Source of the DNA: Agromyces badenianii
GTDB lineage: Bacteria; Actinomycetota; Actinomycetes; Actinomycetales; Microbacteriaceae
Assembly (NCBI RefSeq): GCF_003070885.1
Contig: NZ_CP028913.1
Location: forward strand, 1,736,001-1,800,000
Direction: 5' to 3'
Length of the DNA stretch: 64,000 nucleotides
Of the stretch, positions 38,997 to 48,400 are shown piece after piece. How positions within the stretch are numbered: the stretch's first letter is position 1; each line of letters opens with the position of its first letter. Under the pieces are notes generated by a model that was given only the letters and a program-made list of their open reading frames with translations, was not told where the DNA came from and did no database searches. A program made the position numbers and the translations under genes.

Positions 38997-40271
38997 CTAG
39001 GCGGGTTCCGCGTCGACGTCGGCGTTGCCGTCGCCTGCACCGCCTGCTGAGGCCGTATCAGGCGCGACTCCGGGGCGTCCGGCGGGAGCGTCGCCTCTCG
39101 CCTCGGCGGGCCCGCCACCTGCCGGTCGCCGGCCCAGCCACAGCATGAGCACGCCGCCGACCACGAGTCCCCAGAATGCCGAGCCGATGCCGACGACGGC
39201 GACCCCCGAGGCGGTCACGAGGAACGTGCCGATCGCGGTGATGCGCTGAGCCGGATCCTCGAGCGCGCCGGTGACCGAAGTGATCAGCGCCCCGAGCAGT
39301 GCCAGCCCGGCGACGGCGGTGATGATGACCGGCGGGGAAGCCTGCACGACGGCGGCGGCGAGGCCGGCACCGGCTCCGAGCAGCAGGTAGACGATGCCGG
39401 CGGTGAACGTGGCCACCCAACGGCGCCTCGGGTCGGGATTCGACTCGGGGCTCGCCATGATGGCCGCCGTGATGGCCGCGAGATTGATGGCGTGCCCGCC
39501 GGCGAAAGCCGCGGCGACCGATGCCGCGCCGGAGGCGACGAGCACCGGCCGGGGGGCGACCCGATATCCGAACGTCGACATCACCGCGAACCCCGGCACG
39601 TTCTGGCCGGCCATCGTCACGATGAAGAGCGGAACCCCGAGACTCACGATCACGAACGGGTCGAACACGGGTGCCACGAACTCGAGCTGCGGCCGCACGG
39701 CCTCGCTCTCGAGCACTGCCGGCCCGGCCGTGATCGCGATGCCGGCCACTGCGACGAGCATCGCGGCCGGAACCGCCCAGCGCGGTGCCAGCCGCGCGAA
39801 GATCAACCAGACGAGCACCATCGGCACGGCGATCGCGGGCTGCTCGACTGCCGCGAACACCGGGGCCACGCAGATCGGGAAGAGGATTCCGGCGAGCATC
39901 GCACTCGCGATCGGCTTCGGAATGCTCGTGATCGCACGGCCGAGCGCCGGCCAGAGACCGGCGAGCACGATGAGCACACCGCAGACGACGAAGGCGCCGA
40001 TGGCCGCGGCGAACTGCTGCGTCGTGGCGGCCGCGGCGACGAGAAGCGCCGCGCCAGGGGTCGACCAGGCGAATGACACGGGCATGCGTGTCACGAGCGG
40101 CAACACGATGCACGAGATGCCCGTGGCGATGCACAGGGCGAAGAGGCCGGATGCCGCCTGGGTCTCGGTGGCGCCGACGGCGACGAGTCCGGCGATCACC
40201 AGTGCAAACGAGCTCGCGAATCCGGTGATGGCCGCGATGACGCCCGCGACGACGGTATGGAAGATGGTCAG
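38997..40271 (-). CDS. Benzoate/H+ symporter BenE family transporter
   Basis: About 424 residues with ten to twelve helices. Family stretches include VAGVIAAITGFASSFALVIAGLVAVGAT, PVSFAWSTPGAALL, GQNVPGFAVMSTFGYR and FAGGHAINLAAITAAI. A Gly/Ala/Asp-rich tail follows. No ATG, GTG or TTG start lies near the first helix in frame; the only reasonable start there is CTG at 40271, 20 bases after the clpX stop, and GTG codons inside the first helix would remove part of it. Substrate inferred from the family only. Confidence 0.82.
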   Translation of the reverse strand: MTIFHTVVAGVIAAITGFASSFALVIAGLVAVGATETQAASGLFALCIATGISCIVLPLVTRMPVSFAWSTPGAALLVAAAATTQQFAAAIGAFVVCGVLIVLAGLWPALGRAITSIPKPIASAMLAGILFPICVAPVFAAVEQPAIAVPMVLVWLIFARLAPRWAVPAAMLVAVAGIAITAGPAVLESEAVRPQLEFVAPVFDPFVIVSLGVPLFIVTMAGQNVPGFAVMSTFGYRVAPRPVLVASGAASVAAAFAGGHAINLAAITAAIMASPESNPDPRRRWVATFTAGIVYLLLGAGAGLAAAVVQASPPVIITAVAGLALLGALITSVTGALEDPAQRITAIGTFLVTASGVAVVGIGSAFWGLVVGGVLMLWLGRRPAGGGPAEARGDAPAGRPGVAPDTASAGGAGDGNADVDAEPA

Positions 40272-40290
40272 GCTCGCTCTCGACCGGCAG

Positions 40291-41568
40291 CTACGCCGAC
40301 TTCTCGGCCCGGCGGGGCTTGGCGTGCGGCACGATCGTGGGTGCCGCGTTGTCGAGCACCGCGGCCTTCGTGACGACCACTCGGGCGACGCCGGTCGAGG
40401 AGGGCACCTCGAACATGATCGGTCCGAGCACCTCCTCCATGATGGCGCGGAGGCCCCGGGCACCGGTCTGCCGGAGTACTGCGAGGTCGGCGATCGCCTG
40501 GAGCGCCTCTTCTTCGAAGTCGAGCTCGACGCCGTCGAGTTCGAACATGCGCTGGTACTGACGCACGAGCGCATTCCGGGGCACGGTCAGGATCTCCATG
40601 AGGGCTTCACGGTCGAGCGGCGTGACCGTCGCCACGACTGGGAGCCGACCGATGAACTCGGGGATGAGACCGAACTTGTGGAGGTCTTCGGGCAGCACCT
40701 CGCTGAAGATATCGGCCTCGTCTTCTTTGTTGTGCAACGGAGCGCCGAATCCGATGCCGCGCTTGCCCGCCCGCGAGGAGATGATGTCTTCGAGACCGGC
40801 GAATGCGCCCGCGACGATGAAGAGCACGTTCGTCGTGTCGATCTGGATGAATTCCTGATGCGGATGCTTGCGCCCGCCCTGCGGCGGCACCGAGGCGACC
40901 GTTCCCTCGAGGATCTTCAGCAGCGCCTGCTGCACGCCCTCGCCCGAGACATCTCTCGTGATCGACGGGTTCTCGGCCTTGCGGGCGATCTTGTCGACCT
41001 CGTCGATGTAGATGATGCCGGTCTCGGCGCGCTTCACGTCGAAGTCGGCGGCCTGGATGAGCTTCAACAGGATGTTCTCGACGTCTTCGCCGACATACCC
41101 CGCCTCGGTGAGCGCCGTCGCGTCGGCCACGGCGAAGGGCACGTTCAACTGCTTCGCGAGCGTCTGGGCGAGGTAGGTCTTGCCGCACCCGGTCGGGCCG
41201 ATGAGCAGGATGTTCGACTTCGCGAGCTCGACGTCGTCGCGCGTGTCGGCCGACGTCAGCGTCGTGCGCGCGCGAACACGCTTGTAGTGGTTGTAGACGG
41301 CGACGGCGAGGGCCTTCTTCGCGGCCTCCTGGCCGATGACGTACTCCTCGAGGAAGCCGAAGATCTCCTTGGGCTTCGGAAGCTCGAACTCACCGGCCTC
41401 GGACTCGCCCGCCTCGGCGAGTCGCTCCTCGATGATCTCGTTGCAGAGCTCCACGCACTCGTCGCAGATGTAGACGCCGGGTCCGGCGATGAGCTGCTGG
41501 ACCTGCTTCTGGCTCTTTCCGCAGAACGAGCACTTGAGCAGGTCGGCGCTCTCTCCGATGCGTGCCAT
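40291..41568 (-). CDS. clpX: ATP-dependent Clp protease ATP-binding subunit ClpX
   Basis: 425 residues. AAA+ unfoldase that feeds proteins into ClpP. Zinc-binding Cys13, Cys16, Cys35 and Cys38 near the N terminus; Walker [12 protein letters not shown]; Walker [12 protein letters not shown]; and the ClpP-docking loop [17 protein letters not shown] lies just before the ATG. Downstream of the two clpP genes, 235 bp away. Confidence 0.97.
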   Translation of the reverse strand: MARIGESADLLKCSFCGKSQKQVQQLIAGPGVYICDECVELCNEIIEERLAEAGESEAGEFELPKPKEIFGFLEEYVIGQEAAKKALAVAVYNHYKRVRARTTLTSADTRDDVELAKSNILLIGPTGCGKTYLAQTLAKQLNVPFAVADATALTEAGYVGEDVENILLKLIQAADFDVKRAETGIIYIDEVDKIARKAENPSITRDVSGEGVQQALLKILEGTVASVPPQGGRKHPHQEFIQIDTTNVLFIVAGAFAGLEDIISSRAGKRGIGFGAPLHNKEDEADIFSEVLPEDLHKFGLIPEFIGRLPVVATVTPLDREALMEILTVPRNALVRQYQRMFELDGVELDFEEEALQAIADLAVLRQTGARGLRAIMEEVLGPIMFEVPSSTGVARVVVTKAAVLDNAAPTIVPHAKPRRAEKSA

Positions 41569-41740
41569 CGAAACCCTCCTGTCGACGAGTCTGTTCCGAG
41601 CCTAGCCCGAGAACGGGCCGATCGAGGGTGGCTCGCGGGATTCGACACGCTTGGCAGTTCGCCCATTGCGAACCGCCCTGCTCAGTCGAGGTGCGACTCG
41701 CTCGGGCGGGCTGACACGCCGCCGTCGCCTGATACGGCGG

Positions 41741-41789
41741 AACGCGGCGGATGGCCCGGCTGCAGACCAGCCGGGCCATCCGCCGCGTT
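41741..41789. terminator. 22-bp perfect hairpin between clpP2 and clpX
   Basis: The arms 41741-41762 and 41768-41789 are exact inverse copies around CAGAC. It begins 15 bases after the clpP2 stop. No T-tract follows on the minus strand. The gap 41569-41803 holds only this and a weaker second hairpin. Probably a factor-aided terminator, or an RNA-stability element for clpP1P2. Confidence 0.7.
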
Positions 41790-41803
41790 CACGGTACGAC
41801 GCG

Positions 41804-42472
41804 TTATCGCGTGATCGCCGGCAGGCTCTTGCGCGAGCTGAGCACCTGGTCGATGAGCCCGTACTCGAGTGCCTCTGCGGCCGACAGGATCTTGTCGCGG
41901 TCGATGTCGGTGTTCACCTGCTCCTGCGTGCGGTTCGAGTGACGCGAGAGCGTCTCTTCGAGCCACGAGCGCATGCGCATGATCTCGGCGGCCTGGATCT
42001 CGATGTCGGAGGCCTGGCCGTGCCCCGCCTCGCCCATGGCCGGCTGGTGGATGAGCACCCGCGCGTTCGGCAGCGCGAGACGCTTGCCGGGCGTGCCGGC
42101 CGCGGCGAGCACTGCTGCGGCCGAGGCCGCCTGGCCGAGCACGACGGTCTGGATCTGCGGACGGATGTACTGCATCGTGTCGTAGATCGCCGTCATGGCG
42201 GTGAAGGAGCCACCGGGCGAGTTGATGTACAGGATGATGTCGCGGTCGGGGTCCATCGACTCCAGCACGAGCAGCTGCGCCATGATGTCGTCGGCGGATG
42301 CGTCGTCGACCTGTACGCCGAGGAAAATGATGCGGTCCTCGAAGAGCTTCGCGTAGGGGTCTTGGCGCTTGTAGCCGTACGCCGTGCGCTCCTCGAAGCT
42401 CGGCAGGATGTAGCGCGAGCCCGGTGCCTGGACGCCGTTGAAGGCGGTGCCACCGAAAGCAGGGATGTTCAT
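41804..42472 (-). CDS. clpP2: ATP-dependent Clp protease proteolytic subunit ClpP2
   Basis: 222 residues. Serine protease subunit; Ser117 in LGQAASAAAV, His142 in VLIHQPAMGE, and the Asp in the following helix region. The N terminus is longer than ClpP1, as in mycobacterial ClpP2. Second gene of the clpP1-clpP2 pair, 27 bp after clpP1. Active enzyme in actinobacteria is a ClpP1P2 hetero-tetradecamer. Confidence 0.96.
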   Translation of the reverse strand: MNIPAFGGTAFNGVQAPGSRYILPSFEERTAYGYKRQDPYAKLFEDRIIFLGVQVDDASADDIMAQLLVLESMDPDRDIILYINSPGGSFTAMTAIYDTMQYIRPQIQTVVLGQAASAAAVLAAAGTPGKRLALPNARVLIHQPAMGEAGHGQASDIEIQAAEIMRMRSWLEETLSRHSNRTQEQVNTDIDRDKILSAAEALEYGLIDQVLSSRKSLPAITR

Positions 42473-42499
42473 TCGCTCGTTCTCTCTTCTCTCGAGTGC

Positions 42500-43084
42500 C
42501 TACGCCTGGGTTCCGCCGCCGCCGGCCACGTCGAGTGCCGACTCGCGGATGTGGTCGACGAAGCCGTACTCGAGGGCCTCCTGCGCGTTGAACCAGCGGT
42601 CGCGGTCGCCGTCGGCGTTGATCTGCGCGACGGTCTTGCCGGTCTGCGCCGCGGTGATCTCGGCGAGGCGCTTCTTCATGTCGAGGATGAGCTGCGCCTG
42701 GGTCTGGATGTCGCTCGCGGTGCCGCCGAAGCCGCCGTGCGGCTGGTGCAGCAGGACGCGGGCGTTCGGGGTGATGTACCGCTTGCCCTTGGTGCCGGCG
42801 GTGAGCAGGAGCTGGCCCATCGAGGCGGCCATGCCGATGCCGACGGTGACGATGTCGTTCGGCACGAACTGCATCGTGTCGTAGATCGCCATGCCGGCCG
42901 TGATCGAACCACCGGGCGAATTCACGTAGAGGTAGATGTCTTTCTTGGCATCTTCGGCGGCGAGCAGCAACAGCTTCGCCGCGATCTCGTTGGCGTTCTC
43001 GTCGCGCACCTCGGAGCCAAGCCAGATGATGCGGTCCTTCAGCAGTCGATCGAAAACACCGGTGCCTGGTGTCGGTTCGGCCAT
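42500..43084 (-). CDS. clpP1: ATP-dependent Clp protease proteolytic subunit ClpP1
   Basis: 194 residues. Ser88 in [11 protein letters not shown], His113 in [10 protein letters not shown]. First gene of the pair. Upstream, a near ClgR-type motif (43151-43167) may control it. ATG with an ACGGAG-type site nine bases away. Confidence 0.96.
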   Translation of the reverse strand: MAEPTPGTGVFDRLLKDRIIWLGSEVRDENANEIAAKLLLLAAEDAKKDIYLYVNSPGGSITAGMAIYDTMQFVPNDIVTVGIGMAASMGQLLLTAGTKGKRYITPNARVLLHQPHGGFGGTASDIQTQAQLILDMKKRLAEITAAQTGKTVAQINADGDRDRWFNAQEALEYGFVDHIRESALDVAGGGGTQA

Positions 43085-43150
43085 GTGTCGCTCCGTTTCC
43101 GTTATCGCGTTGTCTCGAATCTATCCGGTGCAACGCACGCGAACGCGGCT

Positions 43151-43167
43151 GTTCGCCCTAGGCGGAT
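43151..43167. promoter_or_regulatory. ClgR-like motif upstream of clpP1P2
   Basis: GTTCGCCCTAGGCGGAT matches the ClgR consensus (GTTCGC, spacer, GCGnAC) except for a spacer one base shorter and the last base. It overlaps the TPR gene stop and is 67-83 bp before clpP1. Confidence 0.35.
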
Positions 43168-43637
43168 GCCGTGAGCTCCGCGGCGTATGCGGCGGCCGAC
43201 ACCCGGTACCGCTGCAGGTGCGGTGCGAGGGCTGCGATGGCCTCGGATGCCGCGCGGCGGGCGAAGCCCGCATCGACGAGCGCAAGGGCGCGGAAGGCGA
43301 CGACGGCATCGCGCAGCTCGCCTGCATCGGACTCGATCGCGTCGAGCAGTGCGATCGCTTCGAGCGGCCGACCGAGGTTGCGGATCGTGGAGGCCAGCTG
43401 CACGTGCGCCTGCACACGCTCGGAACCGTCGAGGCCGCGCTCGAGGGCTCGACGGTACAGCTCCTCTGCTTCAGCTTCGCGCCCGGCCGAGTCGCGCGCG
43501 CCTGCGCGCTCGAATAGGGCGATCGGGTGTTCGGCACGCTCCTCGGCGAGTGCATCGATGCGGCGGGTGACCTCGTCATCACCGATTTCAGCGGCCTCCG
43601 CCCAGACGGCAGCGACTCGCGCCTGCCACTCGTTCAC
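43158..43637 (-). CDS. Tetratricopeptide repeat protein
   Basis: 159 residues, GTG start with GGAGGT six bases upstream. Helical repeats of TPR type run through residues 35-130 (ALFERAGARDSAGREAEAEELYRRALERG and QLASTIRNLGRPLEAIALLDAIE). No enzymatic motif. Its partner is unknown; between tig and clpP1P2 it may be a co-factor of the proteostasis set. An in-frame ATG 15 bases upstream is less likely. Confidence 0.8.
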   Translation of the reverse strand: MNEWQARVAAVWAEAAEIGDDEVTRRIDALAEERAEHPIALFERAGARDSAGREAEAEELYRRALERGLDGSERVQAHVQLASTIRNLGRPLEAIALLDAIESDAGELRDAVVAFRALALVDAGFARRAASEAIAALAPHLQRYRVSAAAYAAELTASA

Positions 43638-43661
43638 ACTCGCACCTCCCATGAATGAGAA

Positions 43662-43688
43662 CAGGGCCGGGCGATCCGCCCGGCCCTG
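43662..43688 (-). terminator. Hairpin downstream of tig
   Basis: A 12-bp perfect stem (CAGGGCCGGGCG and inverse) with a three-base loop, followed on the minus strand by TTCTCATTC. It stands between tig and the TPR gene. Confidence 0.8.
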
Positions 43689-43706
43689 CTCACGTTCGAC
43701 GCTCGA

Positions 43707-45167
43707 CTATTCGGCGTCGGCCTTCTTCGCGGCACGCTTCTTCGGCGCGGGCTTCTCAGCAGCGTCGTCGTCGGCCGCGGCCTTCTTCGGCGCGCGCTTC
43801 TTCGGCGCGGGCTTCTCAGCAGCCTCTGCCTCTTCGACGATCTCTTCAGCCTCATCGACGACCTCGGCCTCGGCTTCAGCCTCGGCCTCGGCGACGGCGG
43901 TGAACTCGGAGAGGTCGACGGGCTTGCCCGCGGCATCCGTCACCTTCGCCTTGCCGAGCGCGATCGCGAGCGCCTTGTTGCGCGCGACCTCGCCGACCAT
44001 GGCGGGGATCTGGCCGTTCTGGCTGAGGATCTGCACGAACTCGCCCGGGTCCATGCCGTACTGGGCGGCGCCCTGCACGAGGTACTGGGTGAGCTCGTCT
44101 TGGCTGACCTGGACCTTCTCGGCCTCGGCGATCGTGTCGAGCAGGATCTGCGTCTTGAACGCCTTCTCGCTCGACTCGGCGACCTCTGCCCGGTGCTCGT
44201 CGTCTTCGAGGCGGTTCTCGTTCTCGAGGTGACGGTGCACCTCGTCGTCGATGACCGCCTGAGCGACCGGAACCTCGACGAGCTCGAGGAGCTTGTCGAC
44301 GAGCAGGTCGCGGGCCTGGCTGCCCTGGCCGAACGACTTGTTGCGGGCGACCTGCTCCTTGAGGCTGTCGGTCAGCTCGGCGAGGGTGTCGAACTCGCTC
44401 GCGATCTGGGCGAAGTCGTCGTCGGCCTCGGGGAGCTCGCGCTCCTTCACCGCGGAGACGGTGACCGTGATCTCTGCGGTCTCGCCCTCGTGCTCGCCGC
44501 CCAGGAGCTTCGACGCGAAGGTCGTGGTCTCGCCGGCGGACAGCGTGTCGAGCGCCTCGTCGATGCCCTCGAGCAGCTCGCCCGAGCCGAGCTCGTACGA
44601 GATGCCGCTCGCCGTGTCGACCTCGTCCTCGCCGATCTTGGCGACGAGGTCGAGGGTCACGAAGTCACCGCTCTTGGCCGGGCGGTCGACGGTGATCAGG
44701 GTGCCGAAGCGGCTGCGCAGACGCTCGAGCTCTTCGCTGACCTCGTCGTCGCCGACCTCGACCGAGTCGACCGTCAGTTCGAGGCCGTCGTAGGCGGGCA
44801 GCTCGATCTCGGGGCGCACGTCGACCTCGATCGCGAGCAGCAGGTCGCCCGAGAAGTCCTTGTCGCTGGGCCACTCGACGATGTCGGCCTCGGGGCGACC
44901 GAGGGGGCGCAGCTCGTGCTCGGCGACGGCGGCGCGGTAGAAGGCGTCGAGGCCCTCGTTGACGGCGTGCTCGAGCACGGCGCCCTTGCCGACGCGCTGG
45001 TCGACGATGGGCGGCGGCACCTTGCCCTTGCGGAAACCGGGCACGTTGATCTGCTCGGCGATGTGCTCGTAGGCGTGGGTGATGCTGGGCTTCAGCTCCT
45101 CGGGCGTCACCGAGATGGTGAGCTTGGCGCGCGTCGGGCTCAGCTTCTCAACCGAAGTGGTCGGCAT
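43707..45167 (-). CDS. tig: Trigger factor
   Basis: 486 residues. Ribosome-bound chaperone and prolyl isomerase. N-terminal ribosome-binding domain with the signature [13 protein letters not shown]-type domain near 160-245 ([18 protein letters not shown]); C-terminal arms. The last 70 residues are an acidic then Lys/Ala-rich tail, with EKPAPKKRA repeated twice. RBS AGGAGA lies before ATG at 45167; an upstream extension would run into the tRNA-Pro region and is unlikely. Confidence 0.96.
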   Translation of the reverse strand: MPTTSVEKLSPTRAKLTISVTPEELKPSITHAYEHIAEQINVPGFRKGKVPPPIVDQRVGKGAVLEHAVNEGLDAFYRAAVAEHELRPLGRPEADIVEWPSDKDFSGDLLLAIEVDVRPEIELPAYDGLELTVDSVEVGDDEVSEELERLRSRFGTLITVDRPAKSGDFVTLDLVAKIGEDEVDTASGISYELGSGELLEGIDEALDTLSAGETTTFASKLLGGEHEGETAEITVTVSAVKERELPEADDDFAQIASEFDTLAELTDSLKEQVARNKSFGQGSQARDLLVDKLLELVEVPVAQAVIDDEVHRHLENENRLEDDEHRAEVAESSEKAFKTQILLDTIAEAEKVQVSQDELTQYLVQGAAQYGMDPGEFVQILSQNGQIPAMVGEVARNKALAIALGKAKVTDAAGKPVDLSEFTAVAEAEAEAEAEVVDEAEEIVEEAEAAEKPAPKKRAPKKAAADDDAAEKPAPKKRAAKKADAE

Positions 45168-45216
45168 GTGGAAGATCTCCTGTTGTGTGGAAGTTCGTGT
45201 CGAGTCGTGCAACTCG

Positions 45217-45290
45217 TCGGGGCGACAGGATTCGAACCTGCGACCTCCCGCTCCCAAAGCGGGCGCTCTACCAAGCTGAGCTACGCCCCG
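45217..45290 (-). tRNA. tRNA-Pro (anticodon TGG)
   Basis: Acceptor CGGGGCG pairs CGCCCCG, with the C1 typical of bacterial tRNA-Pro. Anticodon loop TTTGGGA (TGG); T-loop GGTTCGAATCC. CCA is not encoded. It lies 50 bp upstream of tig in the same direction. Confidence 0.95.
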
Positions 45291-45472
45291 AGTCGCGACT
45301 CAACTCGTCGATTCACCCGGCGGGCATGCGAAAACATGCCTCAGACGGATGGACCCACGAAAGTCTACTGCACAGTGCGCCGGCCTCGTTGTGCACTCGC
45401 CTGCTCGGGCGGTCGACAGCCGGCTGTGGATGAATCGACGACGGCCGCGCCCGCCATGGCAGAGTGTGCCCC

Positions 45473-48400
45473 ATGCCCGACCACCCTCACGTCGATCGAC
45501 CCGACCTCCGGCGCTGGCCGACGTCCCCGGCGCAGCTCATCGACACGACGCTCTGCCCCGCGTGCTTCAGCCCCTTGGGTTCCGCCGTGTGCGGCAGCTG
45601 CGGGCTCGATCTGGCGGTTCCCGCCGCGGGCGAGCTGCTCACCGCGGGACGGCGGGTGCACGATGACGAGGCGAGCAGGCAGTCGCTCATCTCCGCCATG
45701 CGCTCGGCCCAGGCGGCACGGCCTCGCGGCACGGCAGAGGCACGGGTGATGGATGTCGCGGCAGAGCCCGCGATCCCGCCGCTCGCCGCCGCACCGGCTG
45801 TCTCGGCTGCCGTGGCTGCTCCCCCGGCGTTGCCGGCGTCATCCCCCGCCGCCGTTCAGTCCGGGCGTTCCGGCGTGCAGGTCCTGCTGCTGACGCTCGG
45901 CGTCGTGCTCATCTCGATCACCGCGATCGTCTTCCTCTTCGTCGCCTACCTCGTGGCGAGCCTCGAGGTGCGCTCGGTCATCATCGCCGTCGCGAGCGTG
46001 CTGGTGCTCGGCGTGGCCTGGCTGCTGCGGGCACGGCGACTGCCGGGCACCGCCGAGGGCGTGGCATCCGTCTCCATCGTGCTGTTGCTGCTCGACGTGT
46101 GGATCGTCCGCGCGAATGGACTATTCGGCACCGACGCGCTCAGCGCGGCCGGATACACCGGCGGGGCGCTCCTCATCGTCGCGGCCGCGCTCATCGGCGT
46201 TCGCGCCGCGAGCGGCATCCGCGTCGCCGGATTCGCCGCGGCCGTCCTCGCCCCGATCGGCGTGTTCCTGCTGGCCGGCGAGGCGGCCCCCGAGGAGCAG
46301 CTCGGCACGGCGTGGTGGCTCGGATTCCTCGCCGTCGCGCTGCTCGGATCGGTCGGGGCACTCCTGCCTCGCTCGATCGAGCGGGTGATCGTGATGGCCG
46401 CCGGCTTCGCCGCGGGCGCACTCGCGATGATCCCGGCGGGCTGGGCGCTGGTCGACACTCCCCTGGGCCGGCTGTGGGCGTACCTCGCGGTGGCGGCCTC
46501 GTGGGTGATCGCGCTCATCGTGGTGCGGCGACGGCGGCACCGTCTCGCAACCGTCTGGGGGCGCATCGCCGCCCCGGCACTCGGACTGAGCCTCGCCCTC
46601 GCGCCGACAGTGTCGATCTTCGATGAGCTCGACACCGGGCTCTCGCTCTGGCTCGCGCCGGCGGCCGGCGGGCTCGTCGCCTGCGTGTTCGCGGCCGGCA
46701 CCCGGCTCACCGGCGGGGCCGCGCGAGATGCGCTGTGGGCGTGCGTGGCCGCGGCGGCCGTCGCGGCCGCCTCGGCGGTTCCGGGTGCACTTCTCGGTCT
46801 CGGTGCGATCGGCTTCCGGCTCATCGCGAGCGTGCCGCCGTGGAACGCCGAACTCGGCTCGCGGCCCGAGGCCACCGTTCCCGACCACGAGCTCACGGCC
46901 GTGCTCGTGCCGTTCGTGATCGCCGTCGGCGCCCTCGGCGTTTCGATGCTCCTGCGTCGCACCCGCACCCTGGCGGCCATTCCCGTCGGTGCCACCTTCG
47001 CCAGCGGACTCGTTGCTGCCGCCGTCGCCCCGAACGTCGCCCTCTCCGCCGTCGCACTGCTCGTGCTCGGTGGCGGCGCGCTCGCCTTCGGTGTCAGCCT
47101 GCGGCGCCTCGCGCTTCCCGGCGTGCTCACGACGCTTGTCGTGTTCGGCGTCGGCAGCGCAGCACTCGCCTGGCTCGTGGGCTACTCGAACACCGAGGTC
47201 TGGCCGTGGGTCTCGGTGCTCGTGATCGGACTCGCCGTGGCCGGGCGGGTGCTGTCGCCCCGGGTCTGGCAGCCGACCGCCCGCCCCGGGATCGGCGCGG
47301 CGCACCTTGCGATCGCGTCGACGTTGGTCTGCTTCGCGGTCTTCTCCATCCCCCTGTGGCTCGAGTCGGGCGGCTCGCCTCTGGTCGGCCCGTGGGCGAC
47401 AACGTGGATGTGGCTCGCGACCGTCTCCGCCGTCGTGCTCGCGGGCGCCGCGCTCGTGCGTTCGGGCAGTACGCGTGACCGCCTCGCGGTCGTCATCCCG
47501 CTGTTCGCGGCATCCGCCATCTCGCTCTGGGCCCTCGCGTTCGAAGCGGATGCCGCATTCCGCTGGATCCCCGCGGTCATCTTCGTCGTCGCGGGTGTGC
47601 TGTGGGTGCGCTTCGGCGGGCCAGAACTGCTGCGCACGGCGTTCGCCGCCGCGACACCGCTCGCGATCGCCTTCGCCTCGGCGACCGTCGTCGACCTGGG
47701 GTTCGGCCCCGAGTTCGTCGGCATCGGTCTCGCCGGTGCCGCCCTGCTCGCTGCGGCACTCGCACACGTGGTGACGGCGCGCCCGGGACCCGCCAGACCG
47801 GCCTGGGGCGCCGCTGTAGCTCTCGTCGGCGTGACCGCACTCATCTCAGCCCCCACCGGCGTCTTCGGCACGGCGGACTCGTGGCTCGTGCTCCTCCTGC
47901 TCACGCCGGTGCCGATCGTGCTGGCGGCACTCGACGGCGATCCGATCGGCGGCGAGCAGACGAGCCGGCACCTCGGCTGGCTGAGCCTCGGACTCGGCAT
48001 TGCGACGGTGTGGGCCTGGCTCGCAGGGGACGGAGTCGACGATGTGGAGGCGTACACGCTTCCGCTCGCTGCCGTGCTGGCATCGACCGGCGGGCTCATC
48101 ACCTGGCGGCGCACGAGCGGCGGCGCCCCCGCCGGCGGCCGCACCGCGCTCTTCGGCACCGCGGCGGCGGTCGCCGTGCTGCCGAGCATCGGCTCGGCCG
48201 GAGAGTCGGAACTTCGGACGCTGCTGCTCGCTTCGATCGGCGTCGTCGTCGCGATCGCGTCGATCTTCCTGCCCGACGCCGCCCGCGGAGTGCCGGTGCG
48301 ACTGCTCGGAGTGGTCACCGGGTGGGTCTCGATCACGGGCGCCGCGCTCGTGCGCGGCTCCGCCGTCGCGAGCGGCAGCGCCGACAGTGCGCTCATCCCC

